In this document: one piece after another, positions 20,065 to 32,610 of the stretch
Numbering within the stretch: the first letter of the stretch is position 1
How the letters are laid out: each line of letters opens with the position of its first letter
NCBI GenBank assembly: GCA_026874595.1
Contig: CM049312.1
Coordinates: 49,047,429 to 49,111,428, forward strand
Length of the DNA: 64,000 nt
Direction: 5' to 3'
Source of the DNA: Sipunculus nudus
Lineage: Eukaryota; Annelida; Sipuncula; Golfingiida; Sipunculidae
Notes under the pieces: generated by a model
What the model saw: the letters and a program-made list of their open reading frames with translations, nothing else
The model's database searches: none
Told to the model about the DNA's origin: nothing
Program-made: the position numbers and the translations under genes

Positions 20065-20420
20065 CGGTGTTGTCTTCCGAGTGAGTAGGTTCCTCCTTTG
20101 ATGTATTTCTACAGGTAACTGGGTTGTTACATCAACAAGTGTTGTTTGGTATGGATATCGTTTCCTAGCGAACTATTTATTTTTAAATTGTATGATATGT
20201 ATCCAGCAACAAGAATAAGATGTGTAAAATTAGCGTTCAAGGTAGGTTTGTTTGGTATTGATATCGTTTATTAGCGAGCAAAATATTGTTAAATTGTGTT
20301 TAATTGTATGATATATTTCCAGCAAAAAGAATAAGATGTGTAAAAAAAGCGTTCAAGGTGGGGTTTTTTTCATGTCTGAACCTGTTAATTTGTATATATA
20401 CCGTACATTGAAATGCATTA
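20065..20420. repeat. Host repeat carrying the empty foldback site
   Basis: Matches 26140-26379 in the same orientation and continues across the TATATATA site into ccgtacattgaaatgcattaacgtgcggct, which corresponds to the far flank at 27790-27830. The foldback element is absent. An internal approximately 107-bp stretch (tgtttggtat...gcgttcaaggt) is duplicated once at 20140-20360. Confidence 0.8.
20393..20400. other. Unoccupied target site of the foldback element
   Basis: TATATATA bordered by the two flanks that are separated by 1.4-1.5 kb of foldback element in the palindrome arms. It defines the insertion point directly from this window. Confidence 0.8.
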
Positions 20421-20494
20421 ACGTGCGGCTAAAAAACCCTTATGGTCAACCAATTGTTAAAATAATTACAAAATTTAGGGAAAAGGTAATATTC

Positions 20495-20745
20495 AAGTTT
20501 CTTAAGAGCCGTCGCGTCCATGCCCAGCAGCACCCATCTCGCTTTGTACAAACCGGCACGCCAATCCCAACCACGCCTATCCAGACCACGCCCAGGAACC
20601 GCGCGCCCATTCCGACCGCGCTCGTTACGACTGACACCATGGTGATCGAGGGTGTAGTTGCCACCACGTCCCTCAAGAGGGGAACGCCCATAAAGAGATG
20701 TCTAGTTGCTGGAGTGCTGGTGGTTTCACTCAGGTCAGGGGAGTT
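20495..20745. other. GC-rich segment of unknown origin
   Basis: A sharp GC-rich island in AT-rich DNA, just past the poly(T) that marks the 3' end of minus-strand LINE B. The plus strand is open with PTTPIQTTPRN-type sequence. One minus-strand frame reads like a Gly/Arg-rich tail (GRGGNY, NERGRNGRAVPGRG). It could be a fragment of a host RGG-type protein exon, a LINE ORF1 relic, or chance. No start or splice structure settles this. Confidence 0.3.
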
Positions 20746-20750
20746 GGAAG

Positions 20751-22591
20751 TTTTTTTTTTTTTAACAAAATTTATTCATTGAAAATCAAATACACCAAGA
20801 AGATGAAGAAAAAAAAAGTTATAAGGACACTTAATACAAAGCCGTACGGATACAACACATGGAGAAAATTCTCCCTTTTGGGGATGTCATATGATATCTG
20901 CTTTAAATCTTTATACACTCTGTGATTTTTCTCCATTTCTTTTCCCATTTTCGATCTACTCCTTTCATTTTACTTATATTTTTCTCTAAATCTATTATAT
21001 CTTTAATAAATTGGAGACATTCCTTGAAACAAATTACTTTGTCTTTTACTTTACATTTCCAAATATAATAGAGCACTAGGATAACAACATGTCCTACTCC
21101 ATTTATCGCGGTCTTACAAAGGAATATATCAAAGGTATTATTAAATCCCTCCAACTGTGGATAGGCCTCACGCTGGAGATTCAACATTTTATCCCATAAA
21201 TGATTAACTACACAGCACTCTTTAAAAGCATGCTCAATTGTATCTACATTGTTACAATTTCTACATTTGTCATTCTCCCTTATACCAAATGTATACAGCA
21301 TTTTATTTGTAGGTATAATTCGGTGTATCAATCTAAAGTGAAAGTATAATATCTTAGGATCCTGTGTAAATTTCCGTATACATTTAAATCCGTTTAAAAC
21401 ATCCTCTTTGCTGCTACCGTGTAATTCTATCCATTTGACAACACAAGTGGGACTCTCCTTATTCATTTCAATCATTAAATTGCTGTATGTTCTACATTTC
21501 AAATTACTAATATCATACAAAGTCCCCTGCATATTATAAGCATATACAGACTGATAATTTGCTATTTCATTGTTGTAAAAGTCTCTTTTCAACCATTTCT
21601 TAGGTATTGCATGGACTAAGGAATAATATTTAAACCAAGTAGTGACCACATTGAATTTTGCTTGCAACTGATGGTAAGTTATGACCTGTCCATTCTCATT
21701 TATTATATCAGATATATGTACAATTCCATTCTCAACAAATTCTTTGTAGTAAATCGGTTCTTTGTTAATTAATATGTCTTTATTATTCCAAATAATTCCT
21801 TGGGCCTCTACGTCTTGGGTATTCCTTATTATCTGCCAGTACTCAAGCATTTCTTTATAAAATAAAGGCATATTATACATATATCTGGTATCATAATTAC
21901 ATTGCAGTAAAAATGGTAAACCGCCATATTTTGAAAAATACATTTCTGGTATAGTCTTCCCTGGACGTTTTTTATCATCTAAATATCTAGATATCCAGTC
22001 GCAAAGATTTACATGTTATCCTTATGTCTGGGGCTTTAAGTCCTCCATCATTATAATCTGCTATCATTGTGGTCCATTTAACTCTACTGGGTTTATCGGA
22101 CCATATAAATGCAATTATTTCCCGGTGTATTTCTGTTAACACGTGTTCAGGTGTTGATATCATTGACATCGTATAAACAAGCGATTGTAACCCTAAAGAC
22201 TTGGCAATAACAATTTTACCTAGCACAGAAATATCTCTTCCTCTCCAGACACTGAACCTCTGTTTCAACTTCACTACTTTATTTTCAAAATAACATCGAT
22301 CATTTTCCCCTTTGTTATGTGAAACATAAATACCTAATGCCCGAATAGGTTTATCAGACCATTTTATGCCCCATGGTTTATCATGTCTGCCCTTAAATGA
22401 ACCTAGCCGCATCCCTACTGTCTTTTCTTTATTTATACATAATCCACTATATTTACTGAATATATCAAGCTCGCTAAACAGAGCCTTTAAAGGAATTGTA
22501 TCAGACAAGATTATAGTAATATCATCTGCGAATTGCGTCAGTTTAAATTCTCTATCATTAATCAAAATACTATGGATATCCCTTCTATTTC
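20751..22591 (-). mobile_element. LINE B, 5'-truncated, different family from LINE A
   Basis: On the minus strand it ends in a poly(A) run (T-run 20751-20763) and begins at the palindrome border 22591, directly after LINE A sequence. Only the second half of ORF2 and the 3' end are present. No target duplication could be found at the 5' side, which fits a rearrangement breakpoint and not a simple insertion. Confidence 0.8.
20903..22591 (-). pseudogene. LINE B ORF2, reverse transcriptase C-terminal half
   Basis: The frame opens with RRDIHSILINDREF and the catalytic FADDITIIL (about 22490-22520), then GLCINKEKTVGM, an ALGIYVSH thumb-type stretch and a long C-terminal region with a CX2CX6HX4C motif (CRNCNN...HAFKEC) typical of L1/Tx1-like LINE C-termini. 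The sequence is clearly different from LINE A at matching positions. One frame break lies between 21943 and 21990. The RT boxes before FADD are missing. About 540 codons survive with few lesions, so this copy is younger or less decayed than LINE A. Confidence 0.8.
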
Positions 22592-24597
22592 TAAGTTAAC
22601 CATCCATTATTTTTAACAACAAAGGTTGGTTTGTTTTACAAGATCTTCAGCCATTTCGTGAAATGTGTTCCGAAGTTGAACTTTGCCATACATTTTAACA
22701 AAAAATCATGATTTAAGCTTTTGTATAATCCAGGAAACAGATTACTGCACTTTTAGTGTTATCCTTACAGTATTTTAAAAAATCTAATACATATCGGCAG
22801 TTATTGCCTATGTAACGGCCTTTTATGTAGGCTATTTTATCGGAAGGGATAATTTGACTTATAACTTTTTGCAATCGGTTAACGAGTACAAATGCCAGAA
22901 TTTTATATTCTGTATTGGTAATACTAATGGGTCTATAGTTCGTAAGTTGTTTTTTATCACTTTTTTTAAATAGAAGAGAATCTACAGCCCTTTTCATCGA
23001 ATTACACATTTCTCCAGCCTCAAATGTCTCATTTATCATGGAACAATAGTATTTTCAAAGAAAAGTCCAAAAACATGTGTAAAATTCCTGACTTAACCCA
23101 TCTAATCCAGGACTTTTATTTTTTTTAAGTTTATATACTACAAGGTCACATTCCTTTTCAGAGATTTGCTCTTCGCAAGATCTTTTATCTCTGTCCGAAA
23201 GTGAATTTCCATTGTAATTTTATTCAGGTAGGAAGATACTTCATGCTTACTTATAAAATCTGATGAGTATAGGCTTTCATAATAATCACATATTTTCTTA
23301 AGAATACAATTGTTACTATTGTCTATTTTCCCATTAACTTCAAGTTCTGATATGACATTTGCAGTCTGCCTTTGTGATTCTAATATTAAAAAATAACTGG
23401 TACTTTTTTCTCCAAATTCCCACCACTTAACACGGGAACGAACTTTTGTACCCTCAGCTCTTTCATTATATATATTATCAATTTCAACTTGTATTTCTTT
23501 AATAGCTAAGTTTCTTTCCTCAGTCACAGGTAATCCCTTTAGCACTTTAACTTGATCTTCTTTTTCAAATAAAACAGACTTAGCTGTTTGGTTTTTATTG
23601 TAAAATATTTAATTTTATTTTTCAGATGCTCCGCAAAAATAACTTTTTTATATACTTTTTTTTCAAAGTTGGTTTGTTCTTTAATTAAAAATATTTCCAT
23701 CTCCTTGACATATTGCGCATTTTCTATAAGGCTTACATTAAATTTCCAATAATTAGGACCTATACAGGTATCTCTTCTTTGAATTTCCACATAAATAGCC
23801 TTGTGGTCTGGTATATTGTTTGTTCTAGTTCCACTTACTAATTACACACTTTTATAATTCTTGACAGTGTATAGTAGACTGATAAGCATATAGTCAATTC
23901 TACTTTTATAATCACTTCCACGTTTATAAGTATAATCAGTTGCATCATTTCCAAATTTAACCTGAAAAACATCATGCAACCTAAGGCCTTCATTAAACTC
24001 TAAAAAAGCTCTACTATCCTTTCCTTGGTCTACATATGGTCCTGTTCTGTCACAAGTACGAAGGTAACTGATAAAATCTCCTGCAATACACAAATTATTT
24101 TCATTCTGTGTATGTTGTTTTACCCATCTAACAGTGTAACTATAAAAAATCTTTCCTACAGTGTATTTTGTTTGGAGCATATAGTGAAACTAATGAGTAT
24201 ATTGTATTAAAAACTTTCAAATTAATCATAACTAATCTGCCTTTCTCATCTTGGACAGTATTTAAAATATTACTATCGAAGTCTTTATTAATGAAGATAG
24301 CCATTCCTCTGCTGTGGGAGCTATCAGTGTAAGTATAAAAATTTCCTAGCCACCCTGACGTTATAATTTTAGAATTACTAACAGTACAATAGGTTTCCTG
24401 CAAAAATATTAGACCCAGTTGTGGCTCTGTTGTAAACACAGACTTCTGTGTTTACAACAGAGCCACAACTGGGTCTACAAAAATATGACATCAATTTTTT
24501 TGTCTTCTATCCATAAAAACACCTTTTTTCTCTTTATGTAATATTGAAGTCCACGCACATTTAATGAAATACATTTTATAGATAATGCTGAAGCCAT
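22592..24597 (-). pseudogene. LINE A ORF2 N-terminal part, right copy
   Basis: Endonuclease plus RT fingers, with the same hairpin interruption as the left copy. ORF segments at 24140-24439, 23842-24180, 23539-23790, 23138-23545 and 22713-23039 follow one another in shifting frames. The 22713-23039 segment is open from MINETFEAGEM to LDYTKA without the stop that the left copy has before MKRA. The coding sequence ends at the junction with LINE B. Confidence 0.85.
24410..24477. mobile_element. 68-bp hairpin insertion, right copy with perfect TSD
   Basis: TAGACCC...GGGTCTA with 32-bp arms, flanked by perfect CAAAAATAT direct repeats at 24401-24409 and 24478-24486 (plus-strand reading). This copy preserves the target duplication better than the left copy. 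Confidence 0.9.
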
Positions 24598-24600
24598 TGT

Positions 24601-25887
24601 TCAATATAAAGTCCTACTTCTTTTTTCCCGTCCTCTTAACTTGCTGCTTATTTCTTCAGGACCAGGTGACTTACCACCGGATGCGGATGATAATCTTGTT
24701 ATTATCTGTGGGCCTACCAGGGTATCATGATCTGGATTGTCCTCTTTGGGTATCTGGTCACGCATGGACATGAGAATAGCTCTACACTGGTTTCTCCCTG
24801 GCCACGCCTGAGGCCTTGTATTAGCACTGAGATCAAAGCTCAGGCCTGTTCCCCAGAAGAGATCACCTACCTTCGGGTTTACAAGAACCTTAGATCCAGA
24901 TTGAAGCAAGGCTTCTGTAAATGATTCACTGCACTTCTGCTTCCTGTTTAGAATGTCAGTCATCACTTTGATTTTCTGAGAGTCCCAATCTGCATCAGAT
25001 TTGACCAGGGTTGATAATTCCCTGACCTCATATGGACTCTCAGATTCTTTTATTTTTGCAGACACATCAAGCCCATCCTGAATATATTGCTCTTGTGTAT
25101 TGAAATGCTTGCTCCACACTTTCAAAGTCAAGTCCATAGACACTGAAGGTTTCCTGATGAAAAAGAGGATCACTGGCAACAAATACAGATTTAACATCGT
25201 CCATGTTGTCAAGATAATCTTTACATTCAGGTGATCCCTCAATATGCCCAGAGCTTTTACATACTGCACAGGCCCTGGCATTTGGGCATCTACTCCTCCA
25301 GTGTCCACTCTGCCAGCAGTTTCTACATACTGTATGAGCTGAATTGTCTGCTTGATGTTTATGGAAAATATAGCACTTGAATCCTCCACAAACAGCCTTG
25401 CGTGGAAATGGGTTTTCTTTCAATTTCAGTTCAAACACATAAGCATATCTGTCTCCATTCTTCATGGAAGTTTTCCTTCATCATCTCTAATGTGTCCATA
25501 TTTCAAGTCACTACAGAGTTCAGCTACCAGCTCCTCAAGCATTGATTTAATTTCATCATTATTGAAAGACAATGGAATGTCCTTCACAGTGACCTTAATT
25601 GTGCTTTTGGATGGATCCTTATTTCCAGATGCAAATGGGTTTTGATAAAAAATTTGTACGAGCTGATTTTCAATGGTAATTCCTTCTGTTAGAAGTTTGG
25701 TTCTGTATTCCTCTGATTTTAAGTAAATCCTCCACAGGCCCCCTACCTTTTCACAGCCTTAAATACCCTTAAAGGTTATGCACTCGGCCACTGCACTGGA
25801 CATTCTGTAAGGGGTCAATGGGCTTTGTTCAGACAAAACAATGTCTCTGTCACGGATGAATACAGGAAGCACAGCTGTTTCTCCCAT
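24601..25887 (-). pseudogene. LINE A ORF1, right copy (zinc knuckles, NADAR-like)
   Basis: Start at 25887 and stop at 24601-24603, matching the left copy. Here the junction between the knuckles and the NADAR-like region is continuous (VASDPLFHQETFSVYGLDF), because the 8-bp insertion of the left copy is absent. A separate one-base insertion near 25072 breaks the frame after YTRAIYSG, where the left copy is intact. Both copies share the early lesions near the start, so these predate duplication. The domain order is therefore supported independently by two copies with different damage. Confidence 0.7.
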
Positions 25888-26139
25888 TTTGGCTCTCTGT
25901 GTCTCTTTCTCTTAGTATTTATATCATAAAATTTCCAAATTACTCACTTGTCTGTCACTTTTTCATACAAAAATAGCTCCAGGAGATGCACTGGTTAAAA
26001 TTCTTCTACATCTCCAATTATTGGCAAAATGCACAAAGTATTCCTGCCTTTATTCGGCCAAAATAGTGCTCCTCCAAATATGTGACTGTTCATCATGCAG
26101 CACCAAGTGTCCTCCATCAAATTTCTGTGCCGTTAATTA

Positions 26140-26379
26140 ACTAATTAATCAGTGTTGGCTTCCGAGTGAGCAGGTTTCCTTCCTTTGATGTATTTCTACA
26201 GGTAACTGGGTTGCTTACATCAACAAGTGTTGTTTGGTATGGATATCGTTTACTAGCGAACTATTTATTGTTAAATTGTATGATATGTATCCAGCAACAA
26301 GAATAAGATGTGTAAAATTAGCGTTCAAGGTAGGTTTTTTTCACGTCTGAACCTGAGAATGTTGTTAATTCGTATATAT
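26140..26379. repeat. Host repeat flanking the foldback element (right copy)
   Basis: Mirror of 6769-7008 and direct relative of 20065-20392. Starts at ttaattaactaattaatc and runs to the TATATAT target site. Confidence 0.75.
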
Positions 26380-27789
26380 GTTGGAGCCCGTTTGCGGATC
26401 TGGCCCATCTGCCGATGGGTTTGGCCAATATGAGGATCCGTTATTAGGCTGCCCATCTGCCTATGGGCAGCCCAATAACGGATTTAATACCATGCACTTT
26501 CTGGCCCATCTGCAGATGGGCTTGGCCCAATAACCGATTTTAGTTTTTGTTAGTAATACGTTATTATTTTATTATCTTGAGGACTTTTGTACTCAGACAA
26601 ACAATTCTCAGAAATTAAATGTGTTTATTGAAGCATAAATCACTATCACAGCCTTATCTCAATAATTTTATCATAACAATCACATGGATGAGCATAGAAA
26701 ACTACAGAGATGTGCATTCAGTGTTACAATCCCCTATTTAATAACTTTTTTGCACACAATTTTTAATTAGTCTACATTGCATTCATGTGATGTTAAAAGT
26801 TTAATGAGGTTTACTTTTTACCAAAGAGTAATTACAGCTGTTGCGAAAAAATTTCATTTACATTACCACATAGATGTTACTTCCATGGTACCATACAATT
26901 TTACGAAAGAGAAATTATATATGGTACAAAATCAGTTTCTCAAATTCATTTAAATAACCGCATATATATCAAGGTTACCATATATGTACATTTTGACAAT
27001 AAAATAGTTATATATGTAGCAAACACTCTCTCAGAGTTATTTGATCTCAGAGTCAATCACAATTATGCACTATCATCTCAATTATACATCTTGTTACAGT
27101 TTGTTTTGGAGAAGTGTCTTATTGATAAGCTCTCTACTTAGCATTCTTACAGTTCTAAATGTTGGCGTCCTGGTGATGAGAACAGCAGGGAAGTCGGGCA
27201 GTACTCCTTTTTTCAGGATATCACAGAGATGATGCCGAGTGTAAATATAGTTGATAAGGCATTACTGATGTGCGCATCCGGCAGTTCGCGATGGCGTGTG
27301 TTGTCCATTCTATCAAACTGCAAGAACTAATGCTGACCTACCAGGTTACTGGTATATAACGAAAAACTGAACTTCTCAGTGTCTCTTTGATCGAACTATA
27401 TATAAAGAAACCCGATAGCTTACCTAACAGACCATTCATCTATAAAGAAACACGTCAGTTAATTATTACCTTACAAACCATTCAAATAATTAATGAACCT
27501 CATTAAACTCTTAACATCACATAAATGCAATGTAGTCTAATTATTAATTGTTTGAATAATATTATTAAAAGGATTATTGTAACACTGAATGCACATCTAT
27601 GAAATTTTGATGTTAAATTATTGATGCAAGGCTGTGATAGTGATTTGTGTTTCAATAAACACATTTAAGTTATGAGAAATGTTTGTCTGAGTACAAAAGT
27701 CATCAAGATAATAAAATAATAACGTATTACTAACAAAAACTAAAATCAGTTATTGGGCCAAGCCCATCTATCCGCAAACAGGCTCCAAC
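26380..27789. mobile_element. Foldback element, right copy with TIR deletion
   Basis: Same ends as the left copy (GTTGGAGCC...GGCTCCAAC), but about 114 bp shorter. The loss is in the distal inverted repeat near 27768, between internal GCCCATCTGC copies, as expected from slippage or hairpin-mediated deletion. No ORF. Confidence 0.85.
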
Positions 27790-27969
27790 ATATATACCGT
27801 ACATTGAGATGCATTCACGTGCGGCTCATGAATCAAATCTGCAGCATTACCCCTAGACTCGACTCAAAAAGTGCAGGGGACGGTGTAAAATGACTTAATA
27901 ATAAACTGAAGTCATTTGCTACGGAAGTCTCTTGTTGTTATGTAGATAGTAATTATAACTTTCTTCTCA

Positions 27970-29760
27970 GGGACGCAACTTCATGCATAAAAAATGGCTC
28001 AAAAACCACATTGAGACTGACTTAGTTATATATAAACAACTTCGAAATTTAGTTAATATTAAAATCAAACAACATAAACGTAGTTTTTATATGACTAAGA
28101 TAGGCCAAGCTGGTATGAACCAAAAAAAAGATATGGAACGTTGTGAACAGCATCTTGGAGATAGCTCAGAATGGCACATCTCCGGCACATTAATATTGAA
28201 GAAGCGGCCAAACACTTTGCTGATGTTGGCCTTCAACTGTCTGACAAATTTCATTCGTCCATGCAAAGTTTTGACATCAAAACATCGTCCAGTAACTTTG
28301 AATTTAATCTCATAACTTCCTCTCTAGTACAGCAGTTTCTAACAAGCCTGTCTCTCGAAAGTAAAATCGATGACAACGGCATAGATTCCAGACTGGTGAG
28401 AAAAGCCTCACATATATATATTATGGTCAGCTTATAACCACCTTATAACCAAGCTATCTTCCCCACTGAATGGAAATCCGCAAGAATCACTCCCATATAC
28501 AAAGGTAAAGGATCCAAAGAAGATATTAATAATTTTCGGCCTTTTTCTGTTCTTCCTCATTTAGCATGCATACTTGAAAAGGTTCTACATGCTCAAATTT
28601 TATACCACTTTAATCAACATGACATAATAACTCAAACAAGTTTACATATATAAAGTTGTGGACAATTGGCTCCATGCAATTGATACTAAACGTTTAACAG
28701 GGGCTTGCTTCTTCGATCTCGAGAAATGTTTCGACACCATCAGTCATGACATTCCCTTTGAAAAAATAAAAAATTACGGTTTCCATGGTAAAACACATGA
28801 ACTAGTTAAGAACTATATCTTTCCGATAGATCGCATGCGGTATACATAAAAAAAGCTAACGCAGTATCTTCACAGCATCCTGTGAAAATTGGAATATCCC
28901 ATGGTTCTGTATTATAGGGCCCATATTATTTTAATTTATGTCAATGATATTTCTGGAAACACTGGCAATTTTCAATGTAATCTTTTTGCGGATGACACCA
29001 TTATTTACTATACAAGTAATGATCCTAACAAAATTAGGCAGGAATTTCAACCCGGCGACACTACTTTATCTAAATGGTTTTATGATAATCAGTTTTCCAT
29101 CAATATCGAAAAAACATTCAAACGTCCTCTTCAGATCCCGTTCTATGGAGACTTTAGACCTTAATATCACAGTATTTGACCAGCCCATCAAACAATCTAT
29201 AACAGTATCACTTACTTGGGGTTAGTGCTGAATGAAAACCTGACATGGTCGGATCACTCTGAACAAGTATGCAAAAAGCTCTCCTCTAAAGTAGGTGCAC
29301 TTTTTAGGTGCAGTCGATACCTCAAGACAACGCACTGAAAATGTACACAGGCCTGATTGAGCCACATATTGCATGACTACGGCCTCACCGTCTGGTGAAA
29401 TGCGCCTTCTTCATGTCTTACTCGCATTCAAAGTCTATAAAATTCAGCCGCACGTATTATGAGTCGCAATTTTAATCATGAATGTAGCATTACAGTTATC
29501 CGTCAGTTCCTTGGCATTAATTCAGTTGAACAAAGACATGAATTTCTGACTCGCATCCTTATGTTTAAATGTCTAATTAACTTAAGTCCGTCCTATATGA
29601 CCGACCGGTTCACTTTTGTTCACCAAGTCCACCAACATGATACACGCAATAGCTATTCCAATAAGGCCATACTTATTTAATTTTTCGTTTCTCAGACCCG
29701 CCTAGTTGTGAGAATTTGGAAAATAAATATAACAGTGTCCCTGTCTTTATTTTTTTTGGC
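27970..29760 (+). mobile_element. Degenerate Jockey/CR1-like LINE ORF2 fragment (right copy)
   Basis: Same content as 3348-5060 on the opposite strand: upstream linker starting MHKKWLKNH, RT blocks NNFRPFSVLPHL and FADDTIIYY (about 28984-29010), and a C-terminal stretch ending LINLSPSYMTDRF. A ttcttctcag just before the first block looks like a splice acceptor, but may be coincidence. Frames are broken in the same places as the left copy. Confidence 0.8.
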
Positions 29761-30329
29761 GCCGTTATAAAATGTGTCCATGAGTCGTGATATAAATCCC
29801 CTGAAAAAGTAAACTCGCAGTCACCTCCGACAAAATGCGACCCACACGACAGAGTCGGTTATTTTTTAAGGGACCGCATTTGCGTGCCCATGGTTGGTAA
29901 ACATTTCCCTTGTCTTTCTCATGATCATCTAAAATCCGAGGATCTGCAGAGATAAAAAGATTTTCGTCGGAGATCTTCCTCGAGTCAAACCGTTCAAATG
30001 TTCTCCTTCATACTTTTGAGTTTCATCACGATCTTATCCGAATTCAGTTTTATGTTATTCTTGTAATGATGGACCGCTTACGTTCGAAAACATTAAAAGT
30101 GCTGACTGTAATATATTATATTAGCAGGGATTGTAAAATATTTTCCACAAGGTGTCCGAAAAAGTCTGGCTTTTGAATGGTTCTGCCGAGCTCAGTTTCG
30201 GATGCCACCTCAGCGCAGGGTCACGAAACTATTGTGACATTCTTGACATCGCGTGGAAAATCCTCTGTAGACAAGAAATCATTAGGCCGAAGGCGGAAAA
30301 AGTCGACTTATTTAAATCCCTTCGTTAAA

Positions 30330-30650
30330 ATGGCTGCGAACATGTGACTACGAGGTTGTGATTATGGAAATTCCGGATGAAATCAGCCACTTTCTATAAT
30401 AAGGATCACCGATCACTGTGTGTATGCTTGTAGCATCACATTTGAGAGCACAGGAATTGTTGCACACGAACAATTTCCCGCCATGAAATCACATGAATGA
30501 AACGCGCATGCGTGTAGTATACTATGAATCTCTGATTGGCTCTCTTTCTGGGACTGCTGGGCGGGTCTCTTTCCGCCAATCGCGTTGAAGCCCTGACAGG
30601 TCGTCATATGCAAATAAACTCTTTAACTCTCAATCAAATACCCGCGCGAT
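30330..30650. promoter_or_regulatory. Promoter-like block, right copy
   Basis: Mirror of 2390-2720. E2F-type TTTCCCGCC at 30474-30482, NRF1-type GCGCATGC at 30504-30511, ATTGG near 30535, CCAAT near 30585 and octamer ATGCAAAT at 30608-30615. All motifs of the left copy are retained. Confidence 0.55.
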
Positions 30651-30784
30651 GGAAATGCTAAAAATAGCACTGGGCACCTGTGTGTTGTTTACAGGGTGGC
30701 AAATACCGCGTTATATACCGCTACCACGTTATACCGCTATTGTAAGAGTTCCGAAGCGTTTATCAAGTACGAACCTTAAGCACT

Positions 30785-31050
30785 GTAAAAACACTTGTGT
30801 TGTCCACACACAAGTTTGTGTTCCGAGGAACACTTGACTTGTGTCGTATATGAACAACACCAACTTGTGTTGATTTAACACAGTAACTTGTGTGGAATAC
30901 GTAATACACACAAGTATTGTGTGGTCCTGACAATTAGCTTGTGTCGCTTTAACAAAATGTTTGTGTATTGTATAAACAATTTACATGTGTTTTAAGAATA
31001 CAAGTTTGTTGTTATATACACAATTTCTCCATGTAGTATAGAAAACAAAA
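30785..31050. repeat. CTTGTGT/ACACAAG motif cluster, right copy
   Basis: Mirror of the left cluster, beginning cactgtaaaaacacttgtgttg. Small differences from the left copy (cttgacttgtgtcg here) show independent drift. Confidence 0.6.
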
Positions 31051-31065
31051 CTCCATGTTCTGTAC

Positions 31066-31225
31066 CACAGGCACTCGTTTCCAGCACTACAATTGCCTAG
31101 AAACGGTAAACATGTTGAGCATGGGCGATATACCCATTACAAGTTCTCTTATAATGGGTATATCGCCCATACTCAATGTGTTTATCGTTTCTAGGACATT
31201 GTAGTGCTGGAAACGAGTGCCTGTG
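31066..31225. mobile_element. 160-bp hairpin MITE, right copy
   Basis: Same element as 1803-1962, flanked by perfect TTCTGTAC repeats at 31058-31065 and 31226-31233. Each arm carries its own private substitutions. Confidence 0.85.
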
Positions 31226-32610
31226 TTCTGTACATATATTTTATTTATTTTACCCTTCCAGTAATATCTTGTCTATTCTTTTAAATACAAGAAAGCAACT
31301 AAACTGTTGCTCTGTGACCACCTGCCATGTACACATTCTGAAAACTTAAATATTCTCTACAATTTTTTAATGAAAATGTTGGCTTTTTTTTAAGATAGAA
31401 AAGCAATTTTATTAGTTTTATATAATTAACTTTAAATGCAATTGTCAGCCATTTATGATCAAAAACAATTTTTTTCAACATATGTATGTTCTAAAACACA
31501 ATTTTTATTTTTATTTTTTTTTTGCCTGCCTTTAATGGGAAGCCTTTTACAGATGAAAATTTGAAAAATAACTTTACTCAAGGTCATTTTAAAAAACGTG
31601 AATACCATGCATATAAAATTATTTTGAAAGTTACCACCCCAAATAAAACGACATTCGCTAAGTTTAACCTGTATTTTAACATGGTGAATTCTGTATCAGA
31701 TATTCTGTATCTGTTACACGTATGCTTAACTAATTAAAATATTTTCAAATCTATATTAAATCAACCATGTGTCAGATATGCCAGTGTTTCCATATGCCAA
31801 ACAGTAAAGCACATTATCAGCTTTCAGACGAGTCAAGGGGTCCATGATCAGTAGATAATATATAGTTTATATAAAAATATAAGGAAAAAATGGAAACAGT
31901 GCTTACACATGCTCCTGAGACAGTTCTGAGACCTTAAAAATACACTGAACTTTCCTTGAAAAATCAATCACAGGTTGTGACAGTAGTTAAATTAAAGCAT
32001 ATATCCCTCTTCTTATCTGTATCATATAAAGATATACTCGTGCCATGTCATATGTTACAGTTCAAGGTCACATATTAAAGCCAAAAAATATTCATCAGGG
32101 ACCATTAAAAAAAATCTGAACAAGGACCATCCAAGAATCTTTCCTCTAAGATATACAATAAATTGGCACAGTAGTTTTGCTTCTATAGCAAAATATGCCA
32201 ATCAGAAGCATTTTGCTACTATAGCAAAATAACACCAATCAGAAGAACGTGTAATGATAAGGCCATATAAAAATAAAAGGTGTGGTTCTCAGGCACCACC
32301 CACGTCAATTTTAAACCCCTACATCAACAATTTTTATTTTTTTTTTCAACAGAACCTTGCCAATTTTGATCTCCAACTGCTTGAACATTTCTTTCAAGAA
32401 GATTAAATATTACAATTTTGTTAAATTTCCATTGAAATGTAGTGCTTTTACTTGTTTAGCAAAATAAATCTGTTATTATCAGGCTTTTCCATTATTATTT
32501 GACATATTTATAGAAACATACAAAAATAAAAAAACGCCCGCCCACATTGATTTCTGAAAAAAGTGCCTGAGATCCAGAGCTTATTTTTTTCTTGGCCTAA
32601 AATTCAGATT

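Larger units (their letters stand above)
22592..26125 (-). mobile_element. LINE A 5' portion, right-arm copy
   Basis: Reverse-strand duplicate of 7009-10555: leader, ORF1, and ORF2 up to the RT fingers. The remaining RT and the 3' end are missing because the duplication breakpoint cuts ORF2 just before the GIRQGCP block. Confidence 0.9.
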
